From Actinoplanes italicus (GTDB lineage: Bacteria; Actinomycetota; Actinomycetes; Mycobacteriales; Micromonosporaceae): a stretch of 64,000 nt of DNA. Shown piece by piece: positions 16,327-24,664 of this stretch (its first letter is position 1; every line of letters starts with the position of its first letter). A model generated the notes under the pieces. That model made no database searches and had not been told where the DNA came from. It saw only the letters and a program-made list of their open reading frames with translations. Both the position numbers and the translations under genes were made by a program. The stretch spans positions 310,001 through 374,000 of the forward strand of contig NZ_PVMZ01000001.1 of assembly GCF_003001815.1 (NCBI RefSeq). The letters are read 5' to 3'.

Positions 16327-17187
16327 TCAGCGGACCGCGGAAGCATGATCGGCCGGCATCGGTTCGGGCCTGCGGGTGCGTGCCGGCATTGTCCGGCGTG
16401 AAGCGTGCGATGCGGCCTCGCCGGCGGGCTCACGCGAGCCTTGTTGTCGCCTGCGACGCGGCCGCCAACCCGCGACGAGAGCCGCCGCGAGCAGCAGCTC
16501 GGCGATGTCGCCGCCGTAGTACATCAGGGTGCCCCCGCCCTGCCGCTGCACCGCCGGCACCGGCAAATCGACGTAGGCGCCGGCGTACATCAGTTGCGAC
16601 AGCACCGCGTGAAACGCGATGGCCACGCCGAGCACGACCAGCCGCGCCGGCACCGACGGCCGCCGCGGCGCCGGATCAGGACCAGCCACCACCCAGGCGA
16701 ACAGATACCCGGCCAGCAGGAAATGCACATGCACCAGCAGATGCAGTCCCGGATCCCGCACCGTCGCCACATACAACGGCGTGAAATACAGGACCGCGAG
16801 CCCGCCCAGATTCAGTATCAACGCCGTCACCGGATGGGCGACTACATGCATGACCCGCGTGCGCAGCAACCGGCCGACCGTCCGGCCCACCGGCCGCGGC
16901 AGCGTGCGCAGCAGCAGGGTCACCGGGGCGCCGAGGACCAGCGCTAGCGGTGCCAGCATGCCGACAAGCAGATGCTGCACCATGTGGGTGCGAAAGTCAC
17001 CAGCCGGCCACGGCCACCCGGCGGGGGTGAGCCCCGCGACGAGCAGGGCGCAACCGCTGAGGAACAGCGCGGTGCGCCACCAGGGCCAGGGCCGGCGGCT
17101 CACCGTCGCCAGCACGTCGTAGCCGACCGCGGCGACCACGACGAGCAACAACAGCAGGCCGCCGTCGGGGCTGTGCGCGTGGTTCAC
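16327..17187 (-). CDS. CtaG-type cytochrome c oxidase assembly membrane protein
   Basis: 286 residues, GTG at 17187 overlapping the upstream stop by GTGA. About seven hydrophobic segments, with the caa3-CtaG hallmarks HMVQHLLVGMLAPLALVLG, HVHFLLAGYLFAWVVAGPDP and AFHAVLSQLMYAG, and LMYYGGDIAELLLAAALVAGW at the end. CtaG proteins are tied to copper insertion into haem-copper oxidase. The C-terminal 40 residues are Arg-rich and hydrophilic. It is co-transcribed with the DUF2243 gene. It follows the CstR gene and could link sulfide tolerance to respiration, but that is inference. Confidence 0.8.
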   Translation of the reverse strand: MNHAHSPDGGLLLLLVVVAAVGYDVLATVSRRPWPWWRTALFLSGCALLVAGLTPAGWPWPAGDFRTHMVQHLLVGMLAPLALVLGAPVTLLLRTLPRPVGRTVGRLLRTRVMHVVAHPVTALILNLGGLAVLYFTPLYVATVRDPGLHLLVHVHFLLAGYLFAWVVAGPDPAPRRPSVPARLVVLGVAIAFHAVLSQLMYAGAYVDLPVPAVQRQGGGTLMYYGGDIAELLLAAALVAGWRPRRRRQQGSREPAGEAASHASRRTMPARTRRPEPMPADHASAVR

Positions 17188-17792
17188 ACCTGGTCGGCGT
17201 GGTCGTGGGCGGGGGCGCCGCGCTGCAGCAGCCAACCACCGGCGACGAGCACCGCACCGAGGGCGAGGAAGCCCAGATCCCACCACAGCTGGTACGGGCC
17301 GCCGTGCACGTGGTGGATGCCGAGGATGTGATGGTCGACCACACCCTCGACCAGGTTGAACAGGCCCCAGCCGACCAGGATCCAGCCCCACAACGCGCGT
17401 GACGCCCACAGCCGGGCACGGCCGGTGGTGATCCGCGAATAAAGCAGGCCCAGCCCGATCAGCACGGACAGCCAGGTAGCGGTATGGAACAGCCCGTCCC
17501 AGACGGTGTTCATCTGCAACCCCGGCACCGTATCCGCCGAGTAGTACTTGATCCCCACGCGATCGGTGTCCGTGCTGGTCAGCATGTGATGCCACTGCAA
17601 CAGCTGATGCAACAGAATCCCGTCGAGGAAACCACCGAGGCCGACACCCAGGATGACGCCAGGCAGACCGATCCCGCCCCTCTTACGCTCCGCAGGCTGA
17701 TGCGACCGACTGAACCAGCTTGAGGCTGGCGCCCTGTTCGTGCCGCCATGATCGACTCTGCCCGCAGTCTCACCGGACGTAGTTGCAGCCAT
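17184..17792 (-). CDS. DUF2243 membrane protein
   Basis: 202 residues from ATG at 17792. A hydrophilic start of about 40 residues, then GVILGVGLGGFLDGILLHQLLQWHHML, the DUF2243 signature with histidines in the helix, and three more hydrophobic segments including NLVEGVVDHHILGIHHV. Its role is unknown; the family is often adjacent to ctaG in actinobacteria, as here with a four-base overlap. The many His residues suggest metal or haem contact. A lone ATACCCCC half-site is at 17838, upstream of the start, but no full palindrome. Confidence 0.75.
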   Translation of the reverse strand: MAATTSGETAGRVDHGGTNRAPASSWFSRSHQPAERKRGGIGLPGVILGVGLGGFLDGILLHQLLQWHHMLTSTDTDRVGIKYYSADTVPGLQMNTVWDGLFHTATWLSVLIGLGLLYSRITTGRARLWASRALWGWILVGWGLFNLVEGVVDHHILGIHHVHGGPYQLWWDLGFLALGAVLVAGGWLLQRGAPAHDHADQV

Positions 17793-18542
17793 CAGATAAC
17801 CCCCTCTCGGCGACGCGGCGCACCGCCATCACGCTGGATACCCCCTCCAGTTCCCGCCATGCCGCACGCTCCCCGCGTTCCATATGCCGCAACCATGGGC
17901 GGGCGGGGCTTCAGAGAAGTGGCCGCAGGGACGGCACGCTCGTGACTGAGCTGCCGTATTGGCCCTCCCGGGCGTCGTTGGCGTTCAGGCCGCGGCGACC
18001 CTGCCGGTAGTACACCGCGGCGGGTAGCTCTTCAATACGTGTGAGGCGTGCGGTGACCTGCGAGTGGAGCCGTCGATCAGCATGGCTGCGATGTGGCCGC
18101 CAGGCGCCCTCATCGCAGCAGCACGGGAACCGCACGAGCACGACGCGAGGTCGCCTGGGAGGGAGCCGCCGCGGGTGCCGCGAGCGGCGCATGTCGGGTC
18201 ACAACTCGACACAGCCGCATGGACCGGAAACCTCGCTGGCTCGGCATTCGAGCACTTCGCGCGGGTGCCGTTGCCACGGAGCCGCACACGCAGATCACCC
18301 GGCTGGGAATGCGGAGCGAGGCGTTGAGGGCACTCATTATTCGAGATATCCACGCGTGTTCCAAGGTTGCATCCCCTTCCGCCTTCGCCTGGCAGGTCCC
18401 ACCGGCTGGCATTAGGCGGGAGCAGGGGCAGAGAGATTCACCCGTTTGAGCGGCCGCCTACCTGCATAGATGGTCTCCATCGCTCGTGTCGGCGAAATTA
18501 CCTTCCCGCACTGCCTTGTGATCTTCGCCATTACGGTGCCAG
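17793..18542. other. Intergenic stretch without a recognisable gene
   Basis: About 750 bases between DUF2243 and the palindrome that precedes the radical SAM cluster. Open frames on both strands lack motifs. It probably contains the DUF2243 promoter and marks the border between the sulfur region and the peptide cluster. No terminal repeats were identified. Confidence 0.4.
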
Positions 18543-18577
18543 TCTGGCACTGTTCCAGATTTAGGAACAGTGCCAGA
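18543..18577. promoter_or_regulatory. Perfect 14-bp palindrome ahead of the radical SAM cluster
   Basis: Arms TCTGGCACTGTTCC at 18543-18556 and its exact complement at 18564-18577 enclose AGATTTA. It lies about 160 bases before the first gene of the cluster (18736) in a locally AT-richer stretch. No T-run follows, so an operator is more likely than a terminator. The regulator is not encoded nearby, suggesting control from elsewhere in the genome. Confidence 0.6.
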
Positions 18578-18735
18578 AGCGATCTGTATGTAACTTGCAC
18601 GGTACCGAACAAGATCTGTACCGAACCGGGACGGCTACCGGAGGCAGCAATGGCTTTTCCCAGCGCTAAGGCGGCACGGTGCAGTCGCCGCCAGCAGCAG
18701 AACCTCTCTCGCGCCTCTCTTCTGAGGGGCCGGCC

Positions 18736-19020
18736 GTGAAGGCCCTCATCGCACCTACTAGACCGAGGCTGGCATGGCCGGAAGGTCACCCCGCAGAACG
18801 GCCGTCTTGGCGTTGCCGCGCCTGCAACGTGCCGTGGCCATGCCAGCCCGCAGTCGTGGGCTTGGCTGTCGAGCTCGGATCGGGCTCGGCGTTCGACGTC
18901 CGGTGCTGGTCCTACTACGACCTCGCCGTGGCCGATCTGGGCTACTCCGATGGGCCGTCGATAATCCGACGGTTCATCCACGACCCGCGGGCCGCCCTTC
19001 CGGCCGAACTCGGGTCGTGA
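18736..19020 (+). CDS. Small CxxC protein ('flavin reductase'-labelled family)
   Basis: 94 residues from GTG at 18736, preceded by GAGGGG. Contains WRCRACNVPWPCQPAVV, a Cys-x2-Cys...PWPC pattern seen in small actinobacterial proteins that databases label flavin reductase without evidence. A short zinc-ribbon-like or redox role is possible. The rest has few features (YYDLAVADLGY, IIRRFIHDP). It is the first gene of the plus-strand cluster; its stop nearly touches the next start. Function unknown. Confidence 0.6.
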   Translation: MKALIAPTRPRLAWPEGHPAERPSWRCRACNVPWPCQPAVVGLAVELGSGSAFDVRCWSYYDLAVADLGYSDGPSIIRRFIHDPRAALPAELGS

Positions 19021-19022
19021 CC

Positions 19023-19334
19023 ATGCCGCCGCTGCGTCCGCTCACCAAGCCGGAGTCGGCGGAGGCAATGCGGCAGACCCGACAGAATCTTGCTGCCACC
19101 GAGCAGTGGCCAGAGGGCACCCTGGATAACTGCGACAAGCTCGCGCTGCGGTTCCCCGGCTGGCTGATCTGGTTCCAGAGCGAGCGGACCGTAGGTGGCC
19201 GCTGCCACGCCGCGGTCTACGTGGCGTCCCGCTGGACAGTGCACGACGGCCACCGCCAGTTCCAGGCGTCCGACCCCGACGGCTTGACCGCGCTGATCGA
19301 GGCACACGACTACCCTCCGCCGCCCGCATCGTAG
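19023..19334 (+). CDS. Hypothetical protein in the radical SAM cluster
   Basis: 103 residues from ATG at 19023 (MPPLRPLTKPES); GTG at 19017 is possible and would overlap the previous stop. An alpha/beta look: helix SAEAMRQTRQNLAATEQWPEG (described in two parts), then strands with PGWLIWFQSE, HAAVYVASRW and a C-terminal LTALIEAHDYPPP. No catalytic motif recognised. It sits two bases after the CxxC gene and 74 before the radical SAM start, so it is most likely a cluster-specific accessory such as a recognition or carrier protein. Confidence 0.6.
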   Translation: MPPLRPLTKPESAEAMRQTRQNLAATEQWPEGTLDNCDKLALRFPGWLIWFQSERTVGGRCHAAVYVASRWTVHDGHRQFQASDPDGLTALIEAHDYPPPPAS

Positions 19335-19408
19335 GCGCGGGCCCAGGAATTCCCGCCTCGTGTTCCCCCGTGCACGAGGCGGGCCCACCCCTCGAAGGAG
19401 GTCTCCCG

Positions 19409-20521
19409 GTGTTCCAGGCGATCATCAGCCCGCAGGAGGACCAGTTCGTCGCCGTACGACCTGGCCATGACGCAGCAATGCAACTGCCCGCGGCCTTCTA
19501 CGCCGCGCTCGCCGACCTCGCCGATGAGGACGGCGCCGTTCCAGACTGGTTCGCGGACGCTGCCGCTCAGGCGTGGGCGATGGACTTCCGGGATCGGCCG
19601 GTTCGAGACGTGCTCATGGTTCGGGAACCCTCCACGCTGCCGGTGACATACAGCCGGGCGTCGTGGGAGATCAACCTCGGCTGCAACTTCTCCTGCGAGC
19701 ACTGCTATCTGGAGCAGCGACCGTTCGCCGGCATGACGCTGGACCAGAAGCTCCAGACGCTGGCCGTGCTCCGCGACATGGGCGTCCTGTGGTTCCAGAT
19801 CACCGGCGGCGAGCCGTTGATCGACCCGCACTTCGCCGAGTCGTACCGGGCAGCCCACGACGCCGGGATGATGGTCGAGGTTCTGACCAACGGCTCCCGA
19901 CTGGCTCGACCCGACATCCTCGACATCTTCGTGGGCCGCCGACCCCACAAGATCGTCGTCTCGCTGTACGGGGCGAGCGCCGAGACCGCCGCCGCGCTGA
20001 CCAATACCAAGAACGCGTTCCAGCTGACGTACAAGGGTCTCGTCGCGGCCGCAGCAGCCGGCTTGCCTGTCGAGGTCACGATCATCATCACCAAGCACAA
20101 CATCGCCGAGCTGGACGAGATGCGCGTCCTGGTGCGGGACCTTGGTTTCCCCGCCAACGAGTTCGGGTCGATCTCACCGACCTACACCGGTAGCGGCTCC
20201 ACGCTGGACGCGCAGACTCCCGGATACCTGGACAAGTCCTCGATCTTCCAGGGCTGCCCGGCCGGTCACACCAGCTTCCACGTCGATCCGCACGGCAACG
20301 CCACGATGTGCAAGGTCGGTCGGGAGAACCCGATCAACCTCGTTGCCGAAGGCCCCGAGGGGCTGCTGCGTCTGCCCGCGATCGCAGACGCCCAGATGCT
20401 TCGCACAGGCGGATGTACGGGCTGCAAGCTCTCATCCACCTGCCGGGTATGCCGCCCCATGGCGAAGGTGTACCAGGAGGCGGAGGCTCCACTCAGTTAC
20501 TACTGCCAGCACGGGAACTAG
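19409..20521 (+). CDS. Radical SAM/SPASM-like peptide maturase
   Basis: 370 residues from GTG at 19409 with AAGGAGG just upstream. The radical SAM cluster motif CNFSCEHC lies near residue 91, with TGGEPLIDP about 45 residues later. The C-terminal third carries extra cysteines: GCPAGHTSFHVDPHG, ATMCKV, GGCTGCKLSSTCRVC and YYCQHG, consistent with SPASM/twitch auxiliary iron-sulfur clusters. The first 85 residues could be a peptide-recognition domain. SPASM enzymes make Calpha/beta crosslinks or epimerise residues in ribosomal peptides. The 55-residue ORF nine bases downstream is the likely substrate. The exact reaction cannot be read from sequence. Confidence 0.85.
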   Translation: MFQAIISPQEDQFVAVRPGHDAAMQLPAAFYAALADLADEDGAVPDWFADAAAQAWAMDFRDRPVRDVLMVREPSTLPVTYSRASWEINLGCNFSCEHCYLEQRPFAGMTLDQKLQTLAVLRDMGVLWFQITGGEPLIDPHFAESYRAAHDAGMMVEVLTNGSRLARPDILDIFVGRRPHKIVVSLYGASAETAAALTNTKNAFQLTYKGLVAAAAAGLPVEVTIIITKHNIAELDEMRVLVRDLGFPANEFGSISPTYTGSGSTLDAQTPGYLDKSSIFQGCPAGHTSFHVDPHGNATMCKVGRENPINLVAEGPEGLLRLPAIADAQMLRTGGCTGCKLSSTCRVCRPMAKVYQEAEAPLSYYCQHGN

Positions 20522-20530
20522 GAGGACACC

Positions 20531-20698
20531 ATGAGCGCAGTTCAGGTTCAGATCACCCGCCGCGAGCCGGCCGCGGCCCCGACCGTCGCCTCGCCCAAGT
20601 CGCGCACGGCGGAGCCGGCCGGGATCGTCATCACCACGGTCGATCAGATCTCCGCGGGCAACCAGCGCGGCTGCGGCGACGACAACCCGTACAACTGA
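20531..20698 (+). CDS. Candidate RiPP precursor peptide (55 residues)
   Basis: ATG at 20531 has GGAGG five bases upstream, directly behind the radical SAM stop at 20521. It starts MSAVQVQITRREP, has an Ala/Pro-rich middle (about 13-30), then GIVITTVDQISAGN and the C-terminal QRGCGDDNPYN with one Cys at 48. This leader-plus-short-core layout, next to a SPASM enzyme, is that of a ribosomally made modified peptide. The C-terminal end is rich in Asn/Asp/Gly with Tyr54. No known class signature (mycofactocin, streptide, sactipeptide, pyrroloquinoline) fits. It is too short for usual gene finders, so it may be unannotated. Confidence 0.72.
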   Translation: MSAVQVQITRREPAAAPTVASPKSRTAEPAGIVITTVDQISAGNQRGCGDDNPYN

Positions 20699-20789
20699 CC
20701 ATCCGCCAGCACTAGCTGAGCGTCCCGGACCGCCATCGCGCCATGGGCGTGGCGGCCCGGGGCGCTCCCCGCCGTTGAGGACCCCAACC

Positions 20790-21620
20790 TTGTCTCACAC
20801 CCGCATCGACTACTGGCAACTCCCACGCACCGTCCGCAACCGCGTAGCGGACGCGATCGGTGCCGTCTCCTCTGCCGAATCGGCCAGCGAAGGGCTGAAC
20901 AGTGCCGTTGCCGCGGTACTGCGGACTGCCACCCGCCGGTACTTCATCAAGGCACTGCCGACCGAGCACCGCTGGGTTTGGACCCAGGCGCGAGAGGCTG
21001 AGGTCGCACCGTTCGTGGCGGACGTCGGTGCCCCACTGATCGCCCGCATCGTCGAGGACGGCTGGGACGTTCTGCTCTTCGACGCTCTGCACGGCCATCA
21101 AGCCGACTACGCGCCCGACTCGATCGACCTGCCTCATGTCGCTCGACTCGTCGCGCGGATCGGTGAGATTCCGTGCCCGGACATCGAACTACGGCAGGCG
21201 GAACAGCGGCTGTCCGCATTCACCGACGAAGCAAATCTGCACTACTTCGGTGGCAACACCCTGCTGCACACCGACCTCAACCCGGCCAACGTGATCGTGG
21301 GCGGCTCTGGGGCTCGAATCGTCGACTGGGGGTGGGCGACCAGGGGCGCCGACTGGCTCAACCCCGCCTACTTGGTGACGTGGCTCATCGTCGCCGGCCA
21401 CGAGCCGAAGGAGGCCGAGTGGTGGGCGGAGCAAGTGCCCGCCTGGCAGACGGCGCCGGTAGCGGGCGTCACGGCTTTCGCGGCAGCGAACGCCGTGATG
21501 TGGGCTACGCACGGTGGCACTGATCCTGATCCGTGGACGAAGCAGCTGGTTGACGCGTCCGCCCGCTGGAGCTCCTACCGCGGGATGCCGCCATCCGCCG
21601 CCGGACCACGCAGCGCATGA
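20790..21620 (+). CDS. APH-fold phosphotransferase of the peptide cluster
   Basis: 276 residues from TTG at 20790, with GAGGA eight bases before it; TTG at 20775 is the alternative. The kinase catalytic loop is LHTDLNPANVIV (HxDxxxxN) and the metal motif IVDWGWATRG (D of DFG). The N-lobe has RRYFIKALP with the ATP Lys. The APH/choline-kinase fold phosphorylates small molecules or proteins. Here it is 91 bases behind the precursor gene and coupled to the next gene by ATGA. A role in phosphorylating the peptide product, or in self-protection, is inference. Confidence 0.75.
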   Translation: MSHTRIDYWQLPRTVRNRVADAIGAVSSAESASEGLNSAVAAVLRTATRRYFIKALPTEHRWVWTQAREAEVAPFVADVGAPLIARIVEDGWDVLLFDALHGHQADYAPDSIDLPHVARLVARIGEIPCPDIELRQAEQRLSAFTDEANLHYFGGNTLLHTDLNPANVIVGGSGARIVDWGWATRGADWLNPAYLVTWLIVAGHEPKEAEWWAEQVPAWQTAPVAGVTAFAAANAVMWATHGGTDPDPWTKQLVDASARWSSYRGMPPSAAGPRSA

Positions 21621-21916
21621 GCACAGCGTCACAGCCCGGTGGCGAGTCGGACCGGATCGCGGTCTGGGAGGGCTCCACGGTCATCGGTTACGTCAGCTCC
21701 GGCACCATCGACGGGGTGACCAGGTGGCATAGCTGGCGGGACCGCACGGACACTGTCGGCTGCGGTGCACACCAGGATCAGGTTCAGGCTGAGCGGTACC
21801 TGCTCACTCTGGCCGGAGGGACCCCCGCTGCCACACCGAGCTCGGCTGACGCAGCGACTTCGTCAGCCGGTTCCGGCAAGAAGCCCGTCAAGAAGGTCAG
21901 CCAGCGCGGGGTGTGA
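21617..21916 (+). CDS. Hypothetical protein, last gene of the peptide cluster
   Basis: 99 residues. ATG overlaps the kinase stop (ATGA at 21617-21620). A small beta-rich region (IAVWEGSTVIGYVSSGTID, WHSWRDRTD) is followed by a low-complexity Ser/Ala/Lys tail ending KKVSQRGV. One Cys in VGCGAHQD. No family recognised. Its last 20 bases overlap the convergent DUF6011-like gene. Confidence 0.55.
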   Translation: MSTASQPGGESDRIAVWEGSTVIGYVSSGTIDGVTRWHSWRDRTDTVGCGAHQDQVQAERYLLTLAGGTPAATPSSADAATSSAGSGKKPVKKVSQRGV

Positions 21917-22079
21917 ACAGCTCCATCTGGCCGCGGGTCTCCGGTCTCCGCGCTGGTCGGGCCAGCACCTTCTTCAAGCACGTCGGGCCGTATCCGGTGT
22001 ACCGGGACGTCACCGAGTGCAGGGCACGTCCGCACCCGCCTTGGCACCAGACCGTGCCGTCGTCCTCTTCCCGGCTCAC
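21897..22079 (-). CDS. DUF6011-like zinc-ribbon protein
   Basis: 60 residues from GTG at 22079, which overlaps the upstream gene's stop (GTGA). It contains VWCQGGCGRALHSVTSRYTG then YGPTCLKK, a Cys-x3-Cys ... Cys zinc-ribbon pattern of the DUF6011 type found in actinobacterial phages and mobile elements. The C-terminal QMELFTPRAG resembles the tail of such proteins. It is coupled to the 22076-22762 protein and probably belongs to the mobile element, not the peptide cluster. Confidence 0.6.
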   Translation of the reverse strand: MSREEDDGTVWCQGGCGRALHSVTSRYTGYGPTCLKKVLARPARRPETRGQMELFTPRAG

Positions 22080-22762
22080 GCCGCGGTGGTTCCGGTGACG
22101 AGGCCAGCCCGGTCGAACCGGACGCCGGGCCCGACGATCACGGCGCCCAGGGCTTCGACGGCTCGGGCCCGGGCGGACACCTGCTGCGGGGTTGGGCCGA
22201 GCGCGTCGACGGCGTGCACGGCCACCACGTCGGCGTGCGCGGCGCGCAGGTCCTCGAGGACGGCCTGCCAGCACAGTTCGGCGTGCCCGGCCGTGCCGTA
22301 CTCGGCAACGACGATCAGTCCCCGCCTGGTGCACCAGCCGCGCAGGTGTGCGGCGGCGCCTTCGGTGGTGGCGCGGCCGCCGGAGCGGGGCCGGCCGTAG
22401 AGGACAGCGCGACGCTGTCTCCAGGTGCGGTTCTGCGAGTTCCAGATGGCCTGCTCGCGGAGCCGGCCGAGGTCGGGGCCGGAGCCTGGCACGTCGGAGT
22501 TGCACCGCACCCACGCCTCGGTGGCCGGGTCCCAGGTGATGTGCCAGCCGAAGTCTCGGCACTCGTCATGGCCTGGCCACCGGCCGTCCCACGTGGCGTT
22601 TCCGCAGTCGTGGTCGAGCGGCGGGGCGTGCTCGCTGTGGCAGCTGGCTCGGGGCATCCCGGTGTGGAGGCATTCGACGGTCAGGCAGGTTTGCGTGTGG
22701 GTCTCGCCTCGGGTGACACCGCAGTCGGGGCAGGTTGCTCGGAGCAGTCTCGGCGTCGTCAC
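22076..22762 (-). CDS. Hypothetical mobile-element protein with N-terminal zinc-finger-like cysteines
   Basis: 228 residues from GTG at 22762, chosen for AGGAGG seven bases upstream; ATG at 22792 would precede it. N-terminal cysteines: TCPDCGVTRGETHTQTCLTV and ECLHTG, then CHSEH and HDCGN. The central part has Trp/Asp-rich WHITWDPATEAWVRC. The last 90 residues (GLIVVAEYGTAGHAEL, HADVVAVHAVDALG, QQVSARARAVEALGAVIV) resemble a resolvase/serine-recombinase N-domain fold without its catalytic Ser. Function unknown. It precedes the DUF6011 gene by overlap and follows the ParB-like gene. Confidence 0.6.
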   Translation of the reverse strand: MTTPRLLRATCPDCGVTRGETHTQTCLTVECLHTGMPRASCHSEHAPPLDHDCGNATWDGRWPGHDECRDFGWHITWDPATEAWVRCNSDVPGSGPDLGRLREQAIWNSQNRTWRQRRAVLYGRPRSGGRATTEGAAAHLRGWCTRRGLIVVAEYGTAGHAELCWQAVLEDLRAAHADVVAVHAVDALGPTPQQVSARARAVEALGAVIVGPGVRFDRAGLVTGTTAA

Positions 22763-22885
22763 GACGAACCTCCTAGACGGTCGCAGTGTCATTGCGTCGC
22801 ATCAAGCCTCGATCATGCCGTAAACGCCGGCGGCGCGGCACCCCGGGCAGGGGAACCGCGCCGCACGTCGACCAGCGTCAGCCGC

Positions 22886-24517
22886 TCACTCCTCCTCGTC
22901 GAAGTCGTCCTCGTCGTCGAAGTCCTCGTCCTCGTCGACGCCTTCATCGGCGGCGATCGCCGCCGCCACAGCCGGGTCGATAGCGTCAACCGCCGGCGCT
23001 TCCTCGCGCGCCTTCTCGGCCGCGGCACGCCGCGCCTTCTCCGCGTCGTCGTTCTCCACCCATTTGACGAGCCGTTCGCGCGCCTCGGTCTCCACCTCGG
23101 CCAAGCCGTACCCGTTGGCGAGCAACCTGTCGAGGAACGCAAGCGCCCGACGCTTGTCGTTGCCGTATCGGCCGTTGATGGCGTCGGCAAGGTTGTCGGC
23201 CTCGGCGGCGAGCCACATCGCGATGAGGATGCGGTTGAGCCGGTCCGCCCCAGCGCCGTTGACGTCGAGGATGTCGCCGCCGGCAAGCCCTCGGATCAGC
23301 TCCTCGTCACCACGCCGGAGCGCATCCGGCTTCGCCACCGTTTGGCGTAGCGCCTCCACGAGCAGCGGCTTAGTCGACTTCGCGTTGCCCCACGTGCGGA
23401 TGATGAACTGGTCGCGGAGTTCCTGGGCATCGGTGATCCTCTGCTCAAGCTCCCCGTGCAGGCGCTGCTTCTCCTGCGCCTCCGCCAACTGCTCCGCGGT
23501 CTTGTAGTTGGTGCTGCCGCGCCGTTTGTATCCATGCGCCTCCGGGTCGAGGCAGACGATGATCGCGGCGGCCGAGGAGCCGTCCTTGTCGACGAACCCG
23601 GCGAAGCCGGGTTGAGCCTTCACTTCGTTGACATCGATCGGCTCGTCGTCGGCGGTCCGCAGCGACGAGACTGAGGCGGCCTTGCAGTCGTACGGCCAGC
23701 CCTTGGGCCGTCTGATGACGTTGACGCCGGCAGCGGCCAACTCCTTGTACAGCCGCTGCTCATCCTGCCGAACCCTTGCCCGGCGCTCCTCCTCGTCCAG
23801 CTGATGACGCAGCGACCACGAATTGCCGATCTTCCGGATGAGCCGGTCCATCGCATCCGGGTCGGAGTCGAACTGCCTCATCCGGTGGGCGTCCCGCAGA
23901 TCCAGCTCACCGTTGTCGGCAGCCTTCAGTGCGGCGTCACCGAGCCTGACGAGCTTGAGGCTCGCCTGCACCGTTTCAACCTTCCGGCCGACGCGCTTGG
24001 CGATCATGCTCGGGTCGAGCCCGAACAACTCCAGCTGCGCGTACGCCTTGGCCCGCTCGGTGGGCGTCAGGTCCACGCGCTGGTCGTTCTCGACCAGCAT
24101 CGACACCATTTGGTCGAGCTCGCCGCCGGCGGCGTCGGGGTCAACGAGGCAGGGCACGGCTTCCCGCTTGCCGGCCGGCCAGTTCCCGTCGTCGAGGACC
24201 TGCGCGGCCGCATTGGCTCGGCGCCATCCGGCCAGGATGCGGTAGCCGCTCGCGTCGGGAAACACGGTGAGGGCCTGGACGACGCCGACCGAAGCGATCG
24301 ACGCCTTCAGTTCGGTGAGGTCACCGAGGTTCTTGCGCGGGTTGTTCGGGTGCGACAGCAGGTCGCGCGGGTCGATCCAGGCCAGGTAGGGCCCGCCGCC
24401 TTCCGGGGCGGCGCTCGACTGCTCGGCCGAGGTGGTGACGTGGGGCTCCCGGACGGCGGGAACCGCAGCTTCCTCGGCGGTCTCGCCGGGGCGCTCAATG
24501 GTGGCTGCGTCAGCCAT
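22886..24517 (-). CDS. ParB-like nuclease/CTPase domain protein (plasmid/ICE type)
   Basis: 543 residues from ATG at 24517, AAGGAG upstream. ParB N-domain: HPNNPRKNLGDLTELKASI then YRILAGWRRANAA (GxRR box). The HTH region follows with LTPTERAKAYAQLELFGLDPSMIAKRVGR (given in parts). The C-terminal end is acidic (DEDEDFDDEDDFDEEE). This is a ParB-family DNA-binding protein of the large actinobacterial plasmid/phage type. No ParA is seen nearby, so partition alone is doubtful; such proteins may act in replication or regulation of mobile elements. It diverges from the wHTH gene at 24665. Confidence 0.78.
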   Translation of the reverse strand: MADAATIERPGETAEEAAVPAVREPHVTTSAEQSSAAPEGGGPYLAWIDPRDLLSHPNNPRKNLGDLTELKASIASVGVVQALTVFPDASGYRILAGWRRANAAAQVLDDGNWPAGKREAVPCLVDPDAAGGELDQMVSMLVENDQRVDLTPTERAKAYAQLELFGLDPSMIAKRVGRKVETVQASLKLVRLGDAALKAADNGELDLRDAHRMRQFDSDPDAMDRLIRKIGNSWSLRHQLDEEERRARVRQDEQRLYKELAAAGVNVIRRPKGWPYDCKAASVSSLRTADDEPIDVNEVKAQPGFAGFVDKDGSSAAAIIVCLDPEAHGYKRRGSTNYKTAEQLAEAQEKQRLHGELEQRITDAQELRDQFIIRTWGNAKSTKPLLVEALRQTVAKPDALRRGDEELIRGLAGGDILDVNGAGADRLNRILIAMWLAAEADNLADAINGRYGNDKRRALAFLDRLLANGYGLAEVETEARERLVKWVENDDAEKARRAAAEKAREEAPAVDAIDPAVAAAIAADEGVDEDEDFDDEDDFDEEE

Positions 24518-24627
24518 GGTATTGCTCCTTCTCCACGTGAACAGCAGTTTGCTGTATACATTCATTCTACATTTAAGATCACCTATGCGCCAGTCGATTC
24601 CAGCCGCTTGAGCTGCCAAGACGCTTA

Positions 24628-24652
24628 TTTCACCTAGGTCTGTTTCACCTAG
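24628..24652. promoter_or_regulatory. Two direct TTTCACCTAG repeats before the wHTH gene
   Basis: TTTCACCTAG occurs at 24628-24637 and again at 24643-24652, 15 bases apart, ending 12 bases before the ATG at 24665. Equal spacing and closeness to the start suggest an operator for the PadR-like protein or overlap with its promoter. It also sits between the divergent ParB-like gene and the regulator. Role inferred. Confidence 0.45.
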
Positions 24653-24664
24653 TACACTTAAGGC

